A stretch of DNA of 48,587 bases from Burkholderiales bacterium (GCA_028864885.1 JAGWLR010000017.1:1-48587), one strand, 5' to 3'; counted from the stretch's first letter, positions 1 to 11,064 are shown. The notes: generated from the letters alone by a model not told the origin. Numbers and translations: made by a program.

Positions 1-456
1 TTGGCCCGGCAATGGCAAGCAACGCGCACGGGCTCGATTGGCGCCCTTCGGCTGCATGAACTGCCTCACCTGCCCCAACGTGAATTCGATTTCCTGCTGT
101 GGTCGTGTGACCTGAACCTGGTGCGGGGAGAAGACTCCGCCGTGCGTGCGCTGTGGGCTGCCCGCCCCCACGTGTGGCAGATCTACGAACAGGACGATGG
201 CGTTCATGCGGACAAGCTTGATGCCTTCATGGCTCGGTGGATGGACCAGTGGCCGAGCGAATTGGCCGAGCAGGCGCGTCGCATCTGGCGCAGCTGGAAT
301 GGCTTGAATTCTGACGCTGCGCCCTTATCTGACCTGCTGAACCTGGCCGTGAAACAGGTCGAATGGGGGCATTTCAGCCGTTTGGCGAGCCAGAAATTGG
401 CAAATCAGGTGGACCTGACCACCCAACTCATCGAATTTGTCACCCGGCCGCGCTAA
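1..456 (+). CDS. earP: EarP, EF-P arginine rhamnosyltransferase (3' part only)
   Basis: This is the C-terminal 151 residues of EarP, cut by the left edge of the window, so the first codon shown is probably not the true start. EarP transfers rhamnose from dTDP-rhamnose to Arg32 of elongation factor P. The visible stretch contains the family hallmark LLWSCDLN followed by RGEDS, which in EarP structures lies in the nucleotide-sugar pocket, and then the VWQIY segment. The next gene downstream on the same strand is efp, the usual neighbour of earP. The stop (TAA) lies at 454-456, 84 bp before efp. Assignment rests on these motifs and on the pairing. Confidence 0.93.
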   Translation: MARQWQATRTGSIGALRLHELPHLPQREFDFLLWSCDLNLVRGEDSAVRALWAARPHVWQIYEQDDGVHADKLDAFMARWMDQWPSELAEQARRIWRSWNGLNSDAAPLSDLLNLAVKQVEWGHFSRLASQKLANQVDLTTQLIEFVTRPR

Positions 457-540
457 AATAAAGGGCTTTGCTCGCATCACATATGCCGGCACCCCGTTTT
501 TGATTCAAGACAATTCAGACCCCATCATCGGGAACCAACC

Positions 541-1095
541 ATGAAACTCGCACAAGAAATCCGCGCTGGCAACGTGATCATGCAGGGCAAGGACCCGATG
601 GTCGTCCTCAAGACCGAATACAGCCGCGGTGGCCGCGGTGCCGCTACCGTCCGCATGAAGATGAAGAACCTGCTGAACGGCTCTGGCGCCGAAGTGGTCT
701 TCAAGGCTGACGACAAGATGGACCAGATCATTCTGGAAAAGAAGGAGTGCACCTACTCCTACTTCGCCGATCCGATGTACGCCTTCATGGACGCCGAATA
801 CAACCAGTTTGAGGTGGAAGCCGAGAACATGGGCGACGCCATCAACTACTTGCAAGACGCCATGCCTGTTGAAGTGGTGTTCTACGAAGGCCGCGCCATC
901 TCGGTGGAATTGCCGACTTCCGTTGTGCGTGAAATCGAGACCGAGCCCGCCGTCAAGGGTGACACCTCTGGCAAGGTCATGAAGCCTGCCCGCATCGTCG
1001 GCACCGGCTTTGAAATCTCGGTGCCTCTGTTCGTCGAATCCGGCGACAAGATCGAAATCGACACCCGTACTCACGAGTACAAGAAGCGCGTCTGA
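541..1095 (+). CDS. efp: Elongation factor P, arginine-32 type
   Basis: EF-P relieves ribosomes stalled at polyproline stretches by binding between the P and E sites. The 184-residue length and the three-domain sequence are typical. The loop that reaches the peptidyl-transferase centre reads SRGGRGA, with Arg at position 32. Arg there, rather than Lys, marks the EarP-rhamnosylated branch, and earP lies directly upstream, so the modification enzyme and its target agree. A purine-rich stretch (CGGGAACC) precedes the ATG. A strong hairpin terminator follows at 1113-1141. Confidence 0.98.
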   Translation: MKLAQEIRAGNVIMQGKDPMVVLKTEYSRGGRGAATVRMKMKNLLNGSGAEVVFKADDKMDQIILEKKECTYSYFADPMYAFMDAEYNQFEVEAENMGDAINYLQDAMPVEVVFYEGRAISVELPTSVVREIETEPAVKGDTSGKVMKPARIVGTGFEISVPLFVESGDKIEIDTRTHEYKKRV

Positions 1096-1112
1096 CTCCA
1101 GACTGCCTCAAC

Positions 1113-1141
1113 AAAAAGGACACCAACTGGTGTCCTTTTTT
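1113..1141. terminator. Bidirectional intrinsic terminator between efp and dusA
   Basis: A 7-bp perfect stem, GGACACC (1118-1124) and GGTGTCC (1129-1135), encloses an AACT loop. It is flanked by five A residues on the left and six T residues on the right, so it can end transcription from both strands. It serves the converging efp (plus) and dusA (minus) transcripts. The last T belongs to the dusA stop codon. Confidence 0.9.
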
Positions 1142-2178
1142 CATGGCCGCTGATGTGCCAGTTTCATCACTTCAGAGGGCATGTGGTCCTTCAATTTGTG
1201 ATCGGACCACACTTGCCGCCAGCGACGGGCCCCTGGCAAGCCGTTGTACAAGCCCAGGACATGCCGCATGACCTGGGGCCAACGTACCTCTCCATGTTCC
1301 CAGCCTTTGGTACGCGCCATTTCTTGCTCGGTGTAAGCCACCATGGCCGCTTCGATGGACTCCCGGTTCATCGACTCGGGCTTGGCTGACGCTCCGAACA
1401 GCAACTCGCCCCAATCGGCCATCATCCAGGGGGTGTGATAGGCCGCGCGCCCTACCATCACGCCATCCAGCGTCACCCCATCCAACACCGCGCCAGGGCG
1501 CAGTTGTTCAACGCAACTGGCGTTGTCAGCCAGCCCGCCATTCAAAACAATGGTGATGTGCGGAAAATCCTTTTTGAGCCGATGCACGAACTCGTAACGC
1601 AAAGGCGGAATCTCCCGGTTTTCTTTGGGGCTGAGCCCTTTCAGCCAGGCGTTGCGAGCGTGCACGATGAAGACCTGGCAACCAGCCTGTGCCACCGTCC
1701 CGACGAAATCCCGCACGAAGTCATAGCTTTCAATCTGGTCAATGCCGATCCGATGCTTGACGGTGATCGGGATCCTTGGGTCGCCCCCCACTGCATCAAC
1801 CATGGCCTTGACGCAATCAGCCACCAAGGAGGCTTCGTTCATCAGGCAGGCACCAAAGGCACCACGCTGAACTCGCTCGCTGGGGCAGCCACAGTTCAGA
1901 TTGACCTCGTCGTAACCCCACTTTTGCGCAAGCTTGGCGCAATGAGCCAGATCAGCCGGTTCACTGCCGCCCAGCTGCAACGCAACGGGATGCTCTTGAT
2001 CGCTGTAGTCCAGGAACCGAGTCATCTGACCATGGATCAAGGCCCCCGTGGTCAGCATTTCGGTGTAGAGCCGCGCATCGGGGCTGAGCAAACGATGGAA
2101 GAACCGGCAGTGCCGATCCGTCCAATCGAGCATGGGGGCCACGCAGGCCCGCCAAGGAGACAGATTCGCCTCGCTCAC
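1141..2178 (-). CDS. dusA: tRNA-dihydrouridine(20/20a) synthase DusA
   Basis: This FMN-dependent enzyme reduces uridines 20/20a in the tRNA D-loop. The N-terminus carries the DusA signature APMLDWTDRHCRFF and then YTEMLTTGALIHG. The catalytic cysteine sits in NCGCPSERVQ (about residue 98). An in-frame ATG at 2238 would overlap typA by 38 bp. I instead choose the GTG at 2176-2178, which lies just after the typA stop and has a clear ribosome site (TAGGAG) five bases upstream, giving 345 residues. It is the last gene of the minus-strand translation operon and ends on the bidirectional terminator. Confidence 0.93.
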   Translation of the reverse strand: MSEANLSPWRACVAPMLDWTDRHCRFFHRLLSPDARLYTEMLTTGALIHGQMTRFLDYSDQEHPVALQLGGSEPADLAHCAKLAQKWGYDEVNLNCGCPSERVQRGAFGACLMNEASLVADCVKAMVDAVGGDPRIPITVKHRIGIDQIESYDFVRDFVGTVAQAGCQVFIVHARNAWLKGLSPKENREIPPLRYEFVHRLKKDFPHITIVLNGGLADNASCVEQLRPGAVLDGVTLDGVMVGRAAYHTPWMMADWGELLFGASAKPESMNRESIEAAMVAYTEQEMARTKGWEHGEVRWPQVMRHVLGLYNGLPGARRWRQVWSDHKLKDHMPSEVMKLAHQRP

Positions 2179-2200
2179 ATGCGCTCCTACCACCGAGAGA

Positions 2201-4033
2201 TCAAGCCTTGGATTCGCGATCCGCACGCTTGCGATCATGCTCTTTCAGGAAGCGCTTGCGCAGGCGGATGCTCTTGGGCGTGATTTCGACCAGTTCGTCG
2301 TCGTCGATGAAGTCCACACCGTATTCCAGAGTCAGCTCGATCGGCGGCGTGATCTTGACCGCATCTTCCTTACCCGAGACACGGAAGTTGGTCAGCTGCT
2401 TGGTACGTGTGGCGTTCACCACCAGGTCGTTTTCACGGCTGTGGATACCGACGATCATGCCTTCGTACACGGGGTCGCCAGCCTTCACGAACATGCGACC
2501 ACGGTCGTCCAGCTTGCCCAGGGCGTAGGTGAAGATTTCACCGTCGTCCATGGAGATCAATACACCGTTCTTGCGACCACCGATTTCACCCTTGTGAGCT
2601 TCATAGCCATCGAAGATCGACGAGATCAGGCCGGAACCACGAGTCAGGTTCAGGAATTCGTTGCTGAAACCGATCAGGCCTCGCGCGGGGATACGGTACT
2701 CCAGACGGACGCGTCCGCGCCCATCGGGTTCCATGTTGATCATTTCGCCCTTGCGCATGCCCAAGGCCTGCATCACGCCGCCTTGGTGCTCTTCTTCCAC
2801 GTCAGCCGTCACCAACTCCATGGGTTCGCACTTCACGCCGTCGATGTCCTTGAACATCACGCGAGGCTTGGACACGGCCAGCTCGTAACCTTCACGGCGC
2901 ATGTTCTCGAGCAGGATGGTCAAGTGCAATTCACCGCGACCACACACTTCGAAAATGCCGTCTTCGCTGGTTTCGCTCACACGCAAAGCCACGTTGTGCT
3001 GCAGTTCTTTTTGCAGGCGATCCCAGATTTGACGCGAGGTCACGAACTTGCCTTCGCGCCCGGCCAACGGCGAAGTGTTCACGCAGAAGTTCATGGTCAG
3101 CGTGGGCTCGTCCACCTTCAGCATGGGCAAGGGGCTGGGGTTGTTCGGGTCGGTAACCGTCACGCCAATGCCGATCTCTTCTATGCCGTTGATCAGCACG
3201 ATGTTGCCGGGACCGGCTTCGGTCACCTGGACGCGATCCAGACCTTGGAATGTCAGCACCTGGTTGATACGGCCCTTGATGGTCTTGCCGCCAGGGCCTT
3301 CCATCACGACCACGTCCATGTTGGGCTTGACCTTGCCGGCGTTGACGCGGCCCACGCCGATGCGACCGACAAAGCTGTTGTAGTCGAGCGCCGAGATCTG
3401 CAACTGCAGCGGATCGTCGGGGTTGCCCTTGTGTGGCTCAACGTGCTTGAGGATCGTTTCGAACAGCGCCGACATGTCGGGGCCCCATTGCGCGCCGGGC
3501 TCGCCCTCTTCCAGCGAAGACCAGCCATTGATGCCCGATGCGTACACCACAGGGAAATCCAACTGTTCGTCAGTGGCACCGAGCTTGTCAAACAAATCAA
3601 ACGCAGCATTGATGACTGAGTCTGGCTTGGCACCGGGCTTGTCGACCTTGTTGACTACCACGATGGGCTTCAAGCCCAACGCCAAGGCCTTCTTGGTCAC
3701 GAAGCGCGTCTGAGGCATGGGGCCTTCTTGCGCGTCGATCAGCAACACCACGCCATCGACCATCGACAACGCGCGCTCCACTTCACCGCCGAAGTCCGCG
3801 TGCCCCGGGGTGTCAACGATGTTGATGTGGGTGCCCTTCCAGCTCACGGCGCAGTTCTTGGCGAGGATGGTGATGCCGCGCTCCCGTTCGATCGCATTGC
3901 TGTCCATGACGGTATCGACGACCTTTTCATGTTCAGCGAAGGTGCCGGATTGGCGCAGCAGCTGGTCAACCATGGTCGTTTTGCCATGGTCAACGTGGGC
4001 GATGATCGCAATGTTACGAATTTGAGTGCTCAT
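2201..4033 (-). CDS. typA: Ribosome-associated GTPase TypA/BipA
   Basis: TypA/BipA is an EF-G-like translational GTPase that helps 50S assembly and stress or cold adaptation. Its 610 residues are the family length. The P-loop AHVDHGKTT lies near residues 11-20, the switch I segment ERERGITI follows, and [14 protein letters not shown] and NKVDKPGA are the G3 and G4 motifs. The C-terminal BipA-specific region ends in KRADRESKA. It sits between truB and dusA on the same strand with short gaps, so it is probably cotranscribed. Confidence 0.97.
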   Translation of the reverse strand: MSTQIRNIAIIAHVDHGKTTMVDQLLRQSGTFAEHEKVVDTVMDSNAIERERGITILAKNCAVSWKGTHINIVDTPGHADFGGEVERALSMVDGVVLLIDAQEGPMPQTRFVTKKALALGLKPIVVVNKVDKPGAKPDSVINAAFDLFDKLGATDEQLDFPVVYASGINGWSSLEEGEPGAQWGPDMSALFETILKHVEPHKGNPDDPLQLQISALDYNSFVGRIGVGRVNAGKVKPNMDVVVMEGPGGKTIKGRINQVLTFQGLDRVQVTEAGPGNIVLINGIEEIGIGVTVTDPNNPSPLPMLKVDEPTLTMNFCVNTSPLAGREGKFVTSRQIWDRLQKELQHNVALRVSETSEDGIFEVCGRGELHLTILLENMRREGYELAVSKPRVMFKDIDGVKCEPMELVTADVEEEHQGGVMQALGMRKGEMINMEPDGRGRVRLEYRIPARGLIGFSNEFLNLTRGSGLISSIFDGYEAHKGEIGGRKNGVLISMDDGEIFTYALGKLDDRGRMFVKAGDPVYEGMIVGIHSRENDLVVNATRTKQLTNFRVSGKEDAVKITPPIELTLEYGVDFIDDDELVEITPKSIRLRKRFLKEHDRKRADRESKA

Positions 4034-4066
4034 GCAAAGCTCACAGTTCTGGAAATCAAAAAATCT

Positions 4067-5092
4067 TCAAACAACAGGTACCGAGCGCTCACCAACCTCC
4101 GGCTGAGCCGATGGGGTCGCGCTGGATGAAACTTGGATCAGCAGGGATTGCACCTCGTCTGGGCTGAGCAGACGGGTGGGGATCAATTCACCACCCTTGA
4201 TATGGGCGCTTCCGAGCAACACCCTCTCACCCGCTTCGAGTGGCTGCCCCGGATGTGGGCCGTAAACCCGAACCTGAGGCTGATCAGGCAACGCAACGCG
4301 TCGCCGCAAGCCGGTCAAGAAGCGAGCGGCTTCCGATTCAGACAAGGTGACCTCAGGCCACTCGGCCAACAACACATCAACCGGAGCCAGGATGGCATCT
4401 CGCTGTACCTCGGTCATGTTTTGCAATGCATCGAACGTGACAGCGCCAGCGATCGACAGACCACCGCTTGCGGTTCTCCGCAACCCCGTGAGATGAGCCC
4501 CGACCCCCAGCAGCTCACCCAAATCTTGAGCCAGTGTCCGGATGTAGGTGCCCTTGCTGCAACGCACATCGACGATCAGTTCATCATCGTGCCAGCTGAC
4601 GATGTCAATGCCATGAATGGTGACGCGACGCGGCTCGCGCTCGATTTCTATCCCCTCGCGGGCATATTCGTACAAGGCCCGCCCCGCGTGCTTCAAGGCC
4701 GAATACATGGGCGGCACTTGATCGATGTCGCCTGTAAGCTGGCGGCATGCGCTCTTGATCGAGTCAGGATTGACCCGCTCCGATGTCACGGGCCGAGTGT
4801 CCAGCACAGTGCCCTCGGCATCGCCTGTGGTGGTCGTTTGCCCCAGTTTCAAGGTGGCACGGTAGGCCTTGTCGGCGTCCAGTGAAACCTGCGAAAACTT
4901 CGTCGCAGCACCAAAGCAAAGCGGAAGCAAACCGGTTGCCAAGGGATCGAGCGTTCCGGTATGCCCAGCCTTTTCCGCCCGCATCAGACGACGCACTTTC
5001 TGCAATGCATCATTGCTGGACAAACCCAGAGGCTTGTCCAGAAGAATGACGCCATGCAAGGCGCGACGGGGCTGGCGAACAGGACGATTCAT
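4067..5092 (-). CDS. truB: tRNA pseudouridine(55) synthase TruB
   Basis: TruB isomerises U55 in the T-loop of tRNAs and acts as a tRNA chaperone. The protein has 341 residues. The catalytic Asp49 is in the conserved AGHTGTLDPLATGLLP block, and LLDKPLGLSSNDAL (residues 17-30) is the usual N-terminal motif. A GTYIRTLAQDLGE block follows in the second half, and a short C-terminal PUA-like part carries a divergent tail. It lies 11 bp after rbfA, in the classic rbfA-truB order. Confidence 0.97.
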   Translation of the reverse strand: MNRPVRQPRRALHGVILLDKPLGLSSNDALQKVRRLMRAEKAGHTGTLDPLATGLLPLCFGAATKFSQVSLDADKAYRATLKLGQTTTTGDAEGTVLDTRPVTSERVNPDSIKSACRQLTGDIDQVPPMYSALKHAGRALYEYAREGIEIEREPRRVTIHGIDIVSWHDDELIVDVRCSKGTYIRTLAQDLGELLGVGAHLTGLRRTASGGLSIAGAVTFDALQNMTEVQRDAILAPVDVLLAEWPEVTLSESEAARFLTGLRRRVALPDQPQVRVYGPHPGQPLEAGERVLLGSAHIKGGELIPTRLLSPDEVQSLLIQVSSSATPSAQPEVGERSVPVV

Positions 5093-5103
5093 GCTTGGTC
5101 AGA

Positions 5104-5490
5104 TCAATCCTCAGCGTTGGACTCGTCGGCGTCTTTGGCCTTGTCCGCCACGGCTCGGTTGATCAAAGCGTTGAGTTCAGCCGCACGCTCAGTGGTGCGA
5201 TCGAAATGGAAATGCAAGGTCGGCACGGTATGGATCTGCAAGCGCTTGAACAAGCCATTGCGGATGTACCCTGCCGCCTCGTTCAAGCCAGCTTCGCACT
5301 CATCCGGATTGCCGATCAACACCGAAAAGAACACTTTGGCGTGAGCATAGTCCGGCGTCACATCGACGGAATTGATTGTGACCATGCCAACACGGGGGTC
5401 TTTCAATTCACGAATCAGTTCGGATACGTCGCGCTGAATCTGGTCGGCCACACGCAGACCGCGGTTGGGGGTGGATCGTTTATGGCGCAT
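5104..5490 (-). CDS. rbfA: 30S ribosome-binding factor RbfA
   Basis: RbfA binds the 30S subunit during late maturation of the 16S rRNA 5' end and matters at low temperature. The 128-residue KH-like protein has the family blocks [42 protein letters not shown] and [19 protein letters not shown]. It lies between infB and truB on the minus strand. A GC-rich hairpin in the gap to infB may separate its level of expression from that of the upstream genes. Confidence 0.97.
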   Translation of the reverse strand: MRHKRSTPNRGLRVADQIQRDVSELIRELKDPRVGMVTINSVDVTPDYAHAKVFFSVLIGNPDECEAGLNEAAGYIRNGLFKRLQIHTVPTLHFHFDRTTERAAELNALINRAVADKAKDADESNAED

Positions 5491-5532
5491 GGTGAATTCC
5501 TGCTGTCAATTCAGACTGCCCTTTCAAGTACA

Positions 5533-5558
5533 AACCCCGCCTGGGCACAGGCGGGGTT
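5533..5558 (-). terminator. Hairpin between infB and rbfA (partial terminator or processing site)
   Basis: A 9-bp perfect stem, AACCCCGCC (5533-5541) and GGCGGGGTT (5550-5558), has an 8-nt loop. Read on the minus strand it is followed by TTGTACTT, a weak T-tract. It falls in the infB-rbfA gap, so it more likely attenuates transcription or guides mRNA processing than fully stops transcription. Confidence 0.55.
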
Positions 5559-5584
5559 GTGGGTTGGGCAACCTGTGCGATTGT

Positions 5585-8500
5585 TTACAGCGTACGGGCC
5601 ACTTCCTTGATTTCAAAGAATTCGAGGATGTCGCCTTCCTTGATGTCGTTGTAGCCCTTGATGTTGAGACCACACTCGAAACCTTCGCGCACTTCCTTGA
5701 CATCGTCCTTGAAGCGCTTGAGACCTTCCAGCTCGCCGGTGTAGATGACCACGTTGTCGCGCAGCAGGCGCAGACGCGCACTGCGGCGAACCACACCGTT
5801 GGTGACCATACAGCCGGCAATGGTGCCGATCTTGGAGGCGACGAACACCTGACGAATCTCGGCGGAACCGATGATCTCTTCACGCTGTTCGGGCGCCAGC
5901 ATGCCACCCATCGCGGCCTTCACGTCATCCACAGCGTCGTAGATGATGTTGTAGTAGCGAATGTCAACGCCGTTGTGCTCGGCCAGCTTACGGGCACCCG
6001 CGTCCGCACGGACGTTAAACCCGATGATGACCGCCTTGGAAGCGATGCTGAGGTTGACGTCCGACTCGCTGATGCCACCCACGGCGGCGTGAACGATCTG
6101 AACCTTGACCTCGGGCGTCGACAGTTTGAGCAACGACGTCGCCAACGCTTCTTGCGAACCTTGCACGTCGGCCTTGATGATCAAAGCCAATGTCTGAACC
6201 TCGCCCTGGCCCATGTTCTCGAACATGTTCTCGAGCTTGGCAGCTTGCTGCTTGGCCAGCTTGACGTCGCGATACTTGCCTTGACGGAAGGTGGCGATTT
6301 CACGGGCACGACGCTCATCAGCCAGAACCATGAATTCGTCGCCGGCACCAGGCACCTCGGTGAGGCCCTGGATTTCGACGGGAATAGAGGGGCCGGCTTC
6401 GTTGGCACTCTTGCCGTTTTCGTCCAGCATGGCGCGAACACGGCCGTAGCTAGAACCGGCCAGCACCACGTCACCACGCTTGAGTGTGCCAGACTGCACC
6501 AGCACAGTGGCCACGGGGCCACGCCCCTTGTCCAGGCGCGCTTCGATCACGAGGCCCTTGGCCATAGAGGCCACAGGCGCATTGAGCTCGAGCACTTCGG
6601 CCTGCAGCAACACTTGCTCCAGCAGGTCGTCGATACCGGTCCCGACCTTGGCCGACACCGGCACAAAGGGGGAGTCACCACCGTACTCTTCGGGCACAAC
6701 CTCTTCGGCAATCAACTCCTGCTTGACGCGCTCAAGGTTGGCACCGGGTTTGTCAATCTTGTTGATGGCCACGACGATGGGCACACCCGCCGCCTTGGCA
6801 TGGTGGATGGCTTCCTTCGTCTGAGGCATGACGCCGTCATCTGCAGCCACCACCAGAATCACCAAGTCAGTGGCCTTGGCACCACGGGCACGCATGGCCG
6901 TGAAGGCCTCGTGACCCGGGGTATCGAGGAAGGTGATCATGCCGCGAGGCGTATCCACGTGGTAAGCGCCGATGTGCTGCGTGATGCCACCAGCTTCACC
7001 CGATGCCACGCGAGTGGTGCGGATGTAGTCCAGCAGCGACGTCTTACCGTGGTCGACGTGACCCATCACGGTGACGACCGGCGCACGAGGCAACGATTCG
7101 GCTGCTTGATCTTCGTATTCTTCTTCCAGGAAGGCATCCGGATCATCCAGCTTGGCGGCAAATGCCTTGTGGCCCATTTCTTCCACCAAAATCATGGCGG
7201 TTTCCTGGTCCAACTGCTGGTTGATGGTGACCATCTGACCCAGCTTCATCATCTGTTTGATCACCTCAGATGCCTTCACCGACATCTTGTGAGCCAGATC
7301 GGCCACCGAGATGGTTTCGGGAATGTGCACTTCGATGATTTGTGGCTCGGTCGGTGCCACGAAGGTCGATTGCGATTCCGAACGATCGCCGCGACGACCC
7401 GATCGGCCACCAGGTGCCTTCCATGCGTTGCGACCACCGCCTGCAGCGGCTCCGGCATCTGGTCCGCGGCCCTTGCCAGCCGGCGCGCCACGCTTCTTGG
7501 CGTCGTCGGCCCAACTGGAGGACAGCTTTTCGGACTTCACCGATTTCTTCTCACCAGGCTTGGCGCCTGCGCCCGCTCCAGCGGCTCCGGCTTGGCCTGG
7601 AGCACCCTTCGGCTTGTGAATCGTGCCCTTGATGCCTTCCTTGCCTGCAGCTTCGGCCGGCTTGGGTTCTTCTGGCTTTTTGGCCGTCAACACCTTCTTG
7701 GGGGCGCTCATCATGGCGCGAATGGCGGCGGCTTCGGCTTCAGCAGCCTTGCGTCGATTGGCCAAATCCGCCAAACGTTGCTTTTCCTCGGCTTCGCGAT
7801 CAGCTGCCTTCACCACACGGACAGGGGCCTTGGGCGCTTCGACCGGGGCTGCCGGCACGGGCTCGGCAGCGGCTGGCTCTGCTGCCGCTTCAACTTTGGC
7901 GGGCTCCGCCACTGGCGCTTCGACGACCTCAGGCGAGGCCTTCTTGGCACTGCTGGCTTTAGCTGAACGCTGGGCGGCTGCGGTCAAGGCTGCGGCCTCT
8001 GCACGGCCGGCCTCTTGCGCTGCCGCGCGGCGGGCCGCGGCAGCCTCGCGCTCGGCCTGTTCTTGTTCGGCGGCTTTGGCTTCAGCCGCTGCTGCAGCCT
8101 TGGACGACTTGGTCGAAGCAGATGCTTGCGCCTCAGCCAGCTCACGGGCTGCGCGCTCAGCAGCTTCGGCCGCACGGCGCTCAGCCTCTTCGCGAGCCAG
8201 ACGGTCTTGCTCTTCGCGCTGACGACGTTGCTCAGCCAAAGCCTCTTCCTGCTGACGCAGGGCCTCGGCCTGGGCATTGGCTTCTTCTTCGCGACGCTTC
8301 AGCTCGGCTTCTTCATGGGCTGCTTGCGCCGCCTCATCGACTCCGGACTCGTCACGCTTGACGAAGACGCGCTTTTTCTTGACTTCGACTTGAATCGTGC
8401 GTGCTTTGCCAGAGGCATCGGCCTGCTTGATTTCGGTGGTCGACTTGCGGGTCAGCGTGATCTTCTTGCGGTCGCCACCGGCCGAGCCGTGGGCGTGACG

Positions 8501-8650
8501 GAGATGGTCAAGCAGACGTTCCTTGTCGGCTTCCGTGAGCGCATCTTCAGGCGATGCCTTAGGCACGCCTGCCGACTGCAGCTGTTCCAGCAGTGTCGCA
8601 GCCGGGCGATTGAGCTCCGCGGCGAGTTGTGCGACGGTGGTCACGGCCAT
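5585..8650 (-). CDS. infB: Translation initiation factor IF-2
   Basis: IF-2 brings fMet-tRNA to the 30S subunit and promotes subunit joining with GTP hydrolysis. The 1021-residue protein starts with a small IF2_N domain ([20 protein letters not shown]). A long Ala/Glu/Lys-rich linker (roughly residues 60-430), typical of proteobacterial IF-2, follows. The G domain contains [23 protein letters not shown] and NKIDKPGAN, and the C-terminal IF2 domains end in [11 protein letters not shown]. It stands between nusA and rbfA. The linker is long and highly charged and is probably disordered. Confidence 0.98.
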   Translation of the reverse strand: MAVTTVAQLAAELNRPAATLLEQLQSAGVPKASPEDALTEADKERLLDHLRHAHGSAGGDRKKITLTRKSTTEIKQADASGKARTIQVEVKKKRVFVKRDESGVDEAAQAAHEEAELKRREEEANAQAEALRQQEEALAEQRRQREEQDRLAREEAERRAAEAAERAARELAEAQASASTKSSKAAAAAEAKAAEQEQAEREAAAARRAAAQEAGRAEAAALTAAAQRSAKASSAKKASPEVVEAPVAEPAKVEAAAEPAAAEPVPAAPVEAPKAPVRVVKAADREAEEKQRLADLANRRKAAEAEAAAIRAMMSAPKKVLTAKKPEEPKPAEAAGKEGIKGTIHKPKGAPGQAGAAGAGAGAKPGEKKSVKSEKLSSSWADDAKKRGAPAGKGRGPDAGAAAGGGRNAWKAPGGRSGRRGDRSESQSTFVAPTEPQIIEVHIPETISVADLAHKMSVKASEVIKQMMKLGQMVTINQQLDQETAMILVEEMGHKAFAAKLDDPDAFLEEEYEDQAAESLPRAPVVTVMGHVDHGKTSLLDYIRTTRVASGEAGGITQHIGAYHVDTPRGMITFLDTPGHEAFTAMRARGAKATDLVILVVAADDGVMPQTKEAIHHAKAAGVPIVVAINKIDKPGANLERVKQELIAEEVVPEEYGGDSPFVPVSAKVGTGIDDLLEQVLLQAEVLELNAPVASMAKGLVIEARLDKGRGPVATVLVQSGTLKRGDVVLAGSSYGRVRAMLDENGKSANEAGPSIPVEIQGLTEVPGAGDEFMVLADERRAREIATFRQGKYRDVKLAKQQAAKLENMFENMGQGEVQTLALIIKADVQGSQEALATSLLKLSTPEVKVQIVHAAVGGISESDVNLSIASKAVIIGFNVRADAGARKLAEHNGVDIRYYNIIYDAVDDVKAAMGGMLAPEQREEIIGSAEIRQVFVASKIGTIAGCMVTNGVVRRSARLRLLRDNVVIYTGELEGLKRFKDDVKEVREGFECGLNIKGYNDIKEGDILEFFEIKEVARTL

Positions 8651-8714
8651 TGTGTAATCCTTGCGATGAGCTTGCTATTGATGAGAAGATTTCGAATGTT
8701 GTCCTGGTGTCAAA

Positions 8715-10193
8715 TCAATTGGCAAACCAGTGCTCACGGGCCTTGAGAATCAAGTCACGAGCCTGTTCGTCAGACACGTCGGTGATCTCGGTGAGCTCGT
8801 CCACAGCTAGGTCAGCCAGGTCATCACGGGTGTGAATTCCTGCTTCAGCCAGCTTGGCAATCAGCTCAGGGGTCAAGCCTTCCAACCCCTTGAGATTTTC
8901 CGACAAAGCTTCGACTTCTTCTTCCTTGGCGATTTCCATGGTCAGCAAAGCATCTTTGGCGCGGTTGCGCAGCTCATTGACCGTGTCTTCGTCAAACGAT
9001 TCGATTTCCAGCATTTCCTGCAATGGCACATAAGCCACTTCTTCGAGGCTGGTGAAACCTTCTGCGATCAGGATCTCGGCCACTTCCTCGTCCACATCGA
9101 GCTTCTCAACGAAGAGCTTGCGGATGCTGTCAGATTCGACGGCCTGCTTCTGCGCCGATTCCTCGGCGGTCATGATGTTGATGCGCCAGCCGGTCAGCTC
9201 AGAGGCCAAACGAACGTTCTGGCCACCCCGACCAATGGCGATGGCGAGGTTTTCCTCGTCGACCACGACATCCATGGCATGTTGCTCTTCATCCACAAAA
9301 ATGGACTGCACATTGGCCGGCGCCAAAGCACCGATCACGAATTGTGCGGGATCTTCCGACCACAACACGATGTCGACACGCTCGCCTGCCAGTTCATTAG
9401 TCACGGCCGTGACCCGAGAGCCACGAACACCCACGCAGGTTCCGATGGGGTCGACGCGCTTGTCATGCGACTGAACGGCGATCTTGGCGCGCGAACCGGA
9501 ATCACGAGCGCAGCTCTTGATGTCCAGCAGGCCCTGCTCGATTTCTGGCACTTCCTGGCGGAACAGCTCGATCATGAAATCAGGCGCACTGCGTGAGAGC
9601 ATGATCTGAGGGCCGCGGGCGTTGGTATCCACACCGAGGATGTACGCACGGACACGATCGCCCGAACGCAGGTTTTCCTTGGGGATCATTTCGGTGCGCT
9701 TGAGACGCCCTTCAACACGGCCCGACTCGACAATGATGTCGCCCTTGTCCAAGCGTTTGACGGTGCCTACAAAAATCCTTTCGCCACGCGACAGGAAGTC
9801 GTTGAGCAACTGCTCACGCTCAGCATCGCGGATTTTCTGCAAGATGACCTGCTTGGCTGCCTGGGCCCCGATGCGCCCAATGGGCACGGATTCGATCGAC
9901 TCTTCGATGTAATCACCGACCTCGATGTCTTCAATGCGGTCGCGTGCATCCGACAGGATTTCTTCAGCGTCAGGGTTTTGCAGCCCGGCTTCATCGGGCA
10001 CAACCAACCAGCGACGGAAGGTCTCGTATTCGCCACTTTCACGGTCGATGGAGACGCGAATGTCTACCTCGCCGGCATACAGCTTTTTAGTAGCAGAGGC
10101 CAGGGCCAACTCAACGGCACCAAACACGACGTCGCGCTCCACGCTCTTTTCGCGCGAAATGGCATCGACCAACATCAATAGTTCACGGTTCAT
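8715..10193 (-). CDS. nusA: Transcription termination/antitermination factor NusA
   Basis: NusA binds RNA polymerase and modulates pausing, intrinsic termination and antitermination. The order is an N-terminal polymerase-binding domain ([21 protein letters not shown]), an S1 domain, KH1 and KH2 ([10 protein letters not shown] and [10 protein letters not shown]), and two C-terminal helix-hairpin-helix acidic repeats such as [23 protein letters not shown], ending in EHWFAN. The 492 residues fit proteobacterial NusA with both acidic repeats. Its ATG overlaps the rimP stop by 4 bp, which implies translational coupling. Confidence 0.98.
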   Translation of the reverse strand: MNRELLMLVDAISREKSVERDVVFGAVELALASATKKLYAGEVDIRVSIDRESGEYETFRRWLVVPDEAGLQNPDAEEILSDARDRIEDIEVGDYIEESIESVPIGRIGAQAAKQVILQKIRDAEREQLLNDFLSRGERIFVGTVKRLDKGDIIVESGRVEGRLKRTEMIPKENLRSGDRVRAYILGVDTNARGPQIMLSRSAPDFMIELFRQEVPEIEQGLLDIKSCARDSGSRAKIAVQSHDKRVDPIGTCVGVRGSRVTAVTNELAGERVDIVLWSEDPAQFVIGALAPANVQSIFVDEEQHAMDVVVDEENLAIAIGRGGQNVRLASELTGWRINIMTAEESAQKQAVESDSIRKLFVEKLDVDEEVAEILIAEGFTSLEEVAYVPLQEMLEIESFDEDTVNELRNRAKDALLTMEIAKEEEVEALSENLKGLEGLTPELIAKLAEAGIHTRDDLADLAVDELTEITDVSDEQARDLILKAREHWFAN

Positions 10194-10852
10194 TTTTTCT
10201 GACCTCCGAGTTCTTGCGCCTCATCCACGGTGACTCCACCGGTAGCCGGGGTTGCCGCCCGACTGCCTCGCCCCTTGAAACTCACGATCGGCACCAGACG
10301 TGCCTCACGGATTTCGTCGAGCGTGAAACCCAATGCCTGTTGCACTTCAGGCTCTGCTGCCTTTTTGGCTGCAGCTTTCTTTTGTGCCGTTTTCGAGAGG
10401 GGCTTGTTGCCCCCCTTGGAATTTGTCTGATCGTCCCCCTCGGGCGACAGAATCAACTGCCAACCTGGGGCCTCACCCTCACTTTGAGCGGGCACCGCAT
10501 CCAGCACACCACGGTATTTTTTGCGCCCCTGAAACGGGACTTTGAGCGAGATTTCCACCAACTCACCCAGGAAACGCTCGAAATGCGCGGGCGTCTTCAG
10601 CGGACGATCCACGCCCGGAGACGACACTTCAAGCCGGCTGTAGTCGCAATTGACTACTTCCAGGGCGTACTGCAGCTGTCGGGTGACTTTTTCGCAGTCA
10701 TCGACCGTGACCAAATCACCGGGCAAATCGTACGACTGACCAGGCAAACGGTCGATGTACACGCGCAACAAGCCGTGCGAACTGCGCTCGCAGTCCACCA
10801 GTTCATAACCCAAACCGGTTACGGTGTTTTCAACTACGTTCTGCCAAGTCAT
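10190..10852 (-). CDS. rimP: Ribosome maturation factor RimP
   Basis: RimP is needed for efficient 30S maturation and is the usual first gene of the nusA-infB operon. It starts with [22 protein letters not shown], contains the [18 protein letters not shown] block and ends in a C-terminal SH3-like domain. At 220 residues it is longer than most RimP proteins (about 150-180). The extra length is a Lys/Ala-rich insert around residues 140-165 and a C-terminal tail. The start codon lies downstream of a hairpin followed by eight U on the minus strand (10874-10902). Confidence 0.95.
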   Translation of the reverse strand: MTWQNVVENTVTGLGYELVDCERSSHGLLRVYIDRLPGQSYDLPGDLVTVDDCEKVTRQLQYALEVVNCDYSRLEVSSPGVDRPLKTPAHFERFLGELVEISLKVPFQGRKKYRGVLDAVPAQSEGEAPGWQLILSPEGDDQTNSKGGNKPLSKTAQKKAAAKKAAEPEVQQALGFTLDEIREARLVPIVSFKGRGSRAATPATGGVTVDEAQELGGQKK

Positions 10853-10873
10853 CCAATAAAAAAATTCTCAAGC

Positions 10874-10902
10874 AAAAAAAATGGGCAGGAAAATCCGCCC
10901 AT
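10874..10902 (-). terminator. Intrinsic terminator/attenuator in the rimP operon leader
   Basis: On the minus strand a hairpin (ATGGGC at 10897-10902 pairing with GCCCAT at 10881-10886, extended by three GGA/TCC pairs past a one-base bulge) is followed directly by a run of eight T. It sits about 20 bp before the rimP start and downstream of the putative promoter, inside the mRNA leader. No minus-strand gene lies upstream to be terminated, so attenuation of the rimP-nusA-infB operon is the natural reading. Enterobacteria have a structured rimP leader that ends in a terminator. Homology to it is not claimed. Confidence 0.65.
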
Positions 10903-10952
10903 TCGTGTCTGACACGTGACGTGCTGCCCAACATTTGGACAGCCAATCCCAT

Positions 10953-10982
10953 ATTTTAGCCTCAGGAACAGGGTCGGATCAA
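10953..10982 (-). promoter_or_regulatory. Candidate sigma-70 promoter for the rimP operon
   Basis: Read on the minus strand, TTGATC (10977-10982) and TAAAAT (10953-10958) are spaced by 18 nt. This would start the transcript about 100 nt upstream of rimP and place the leader hairpin within the RNA. It is a pattern-based call only. Confidence 0.4.
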
Positions 10983-11064
10983 GGCAATGCCCTCAATTTC
11001 TCTGAAATCGAGCCGCCACATGCGAAAATCCTGCCCTCGTTAGTTCAACTAGTCTGGAGACCTC

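Noticed and set aside
2132-3619. 495-residue open frame on the plus strand opposite typA
   Set aside because: It is antisense to TypA, has low-complexity His/Val/Ala content and has no ribosome site.
5465-7966. 833-residue open frame on the plus strand opposite infB
   Set aside because: It is a shadow of the high-GC infB gene. IF-2 is certain on the minus strand, and the plus-strand product is His/Leu/Gly-rich with no motif.
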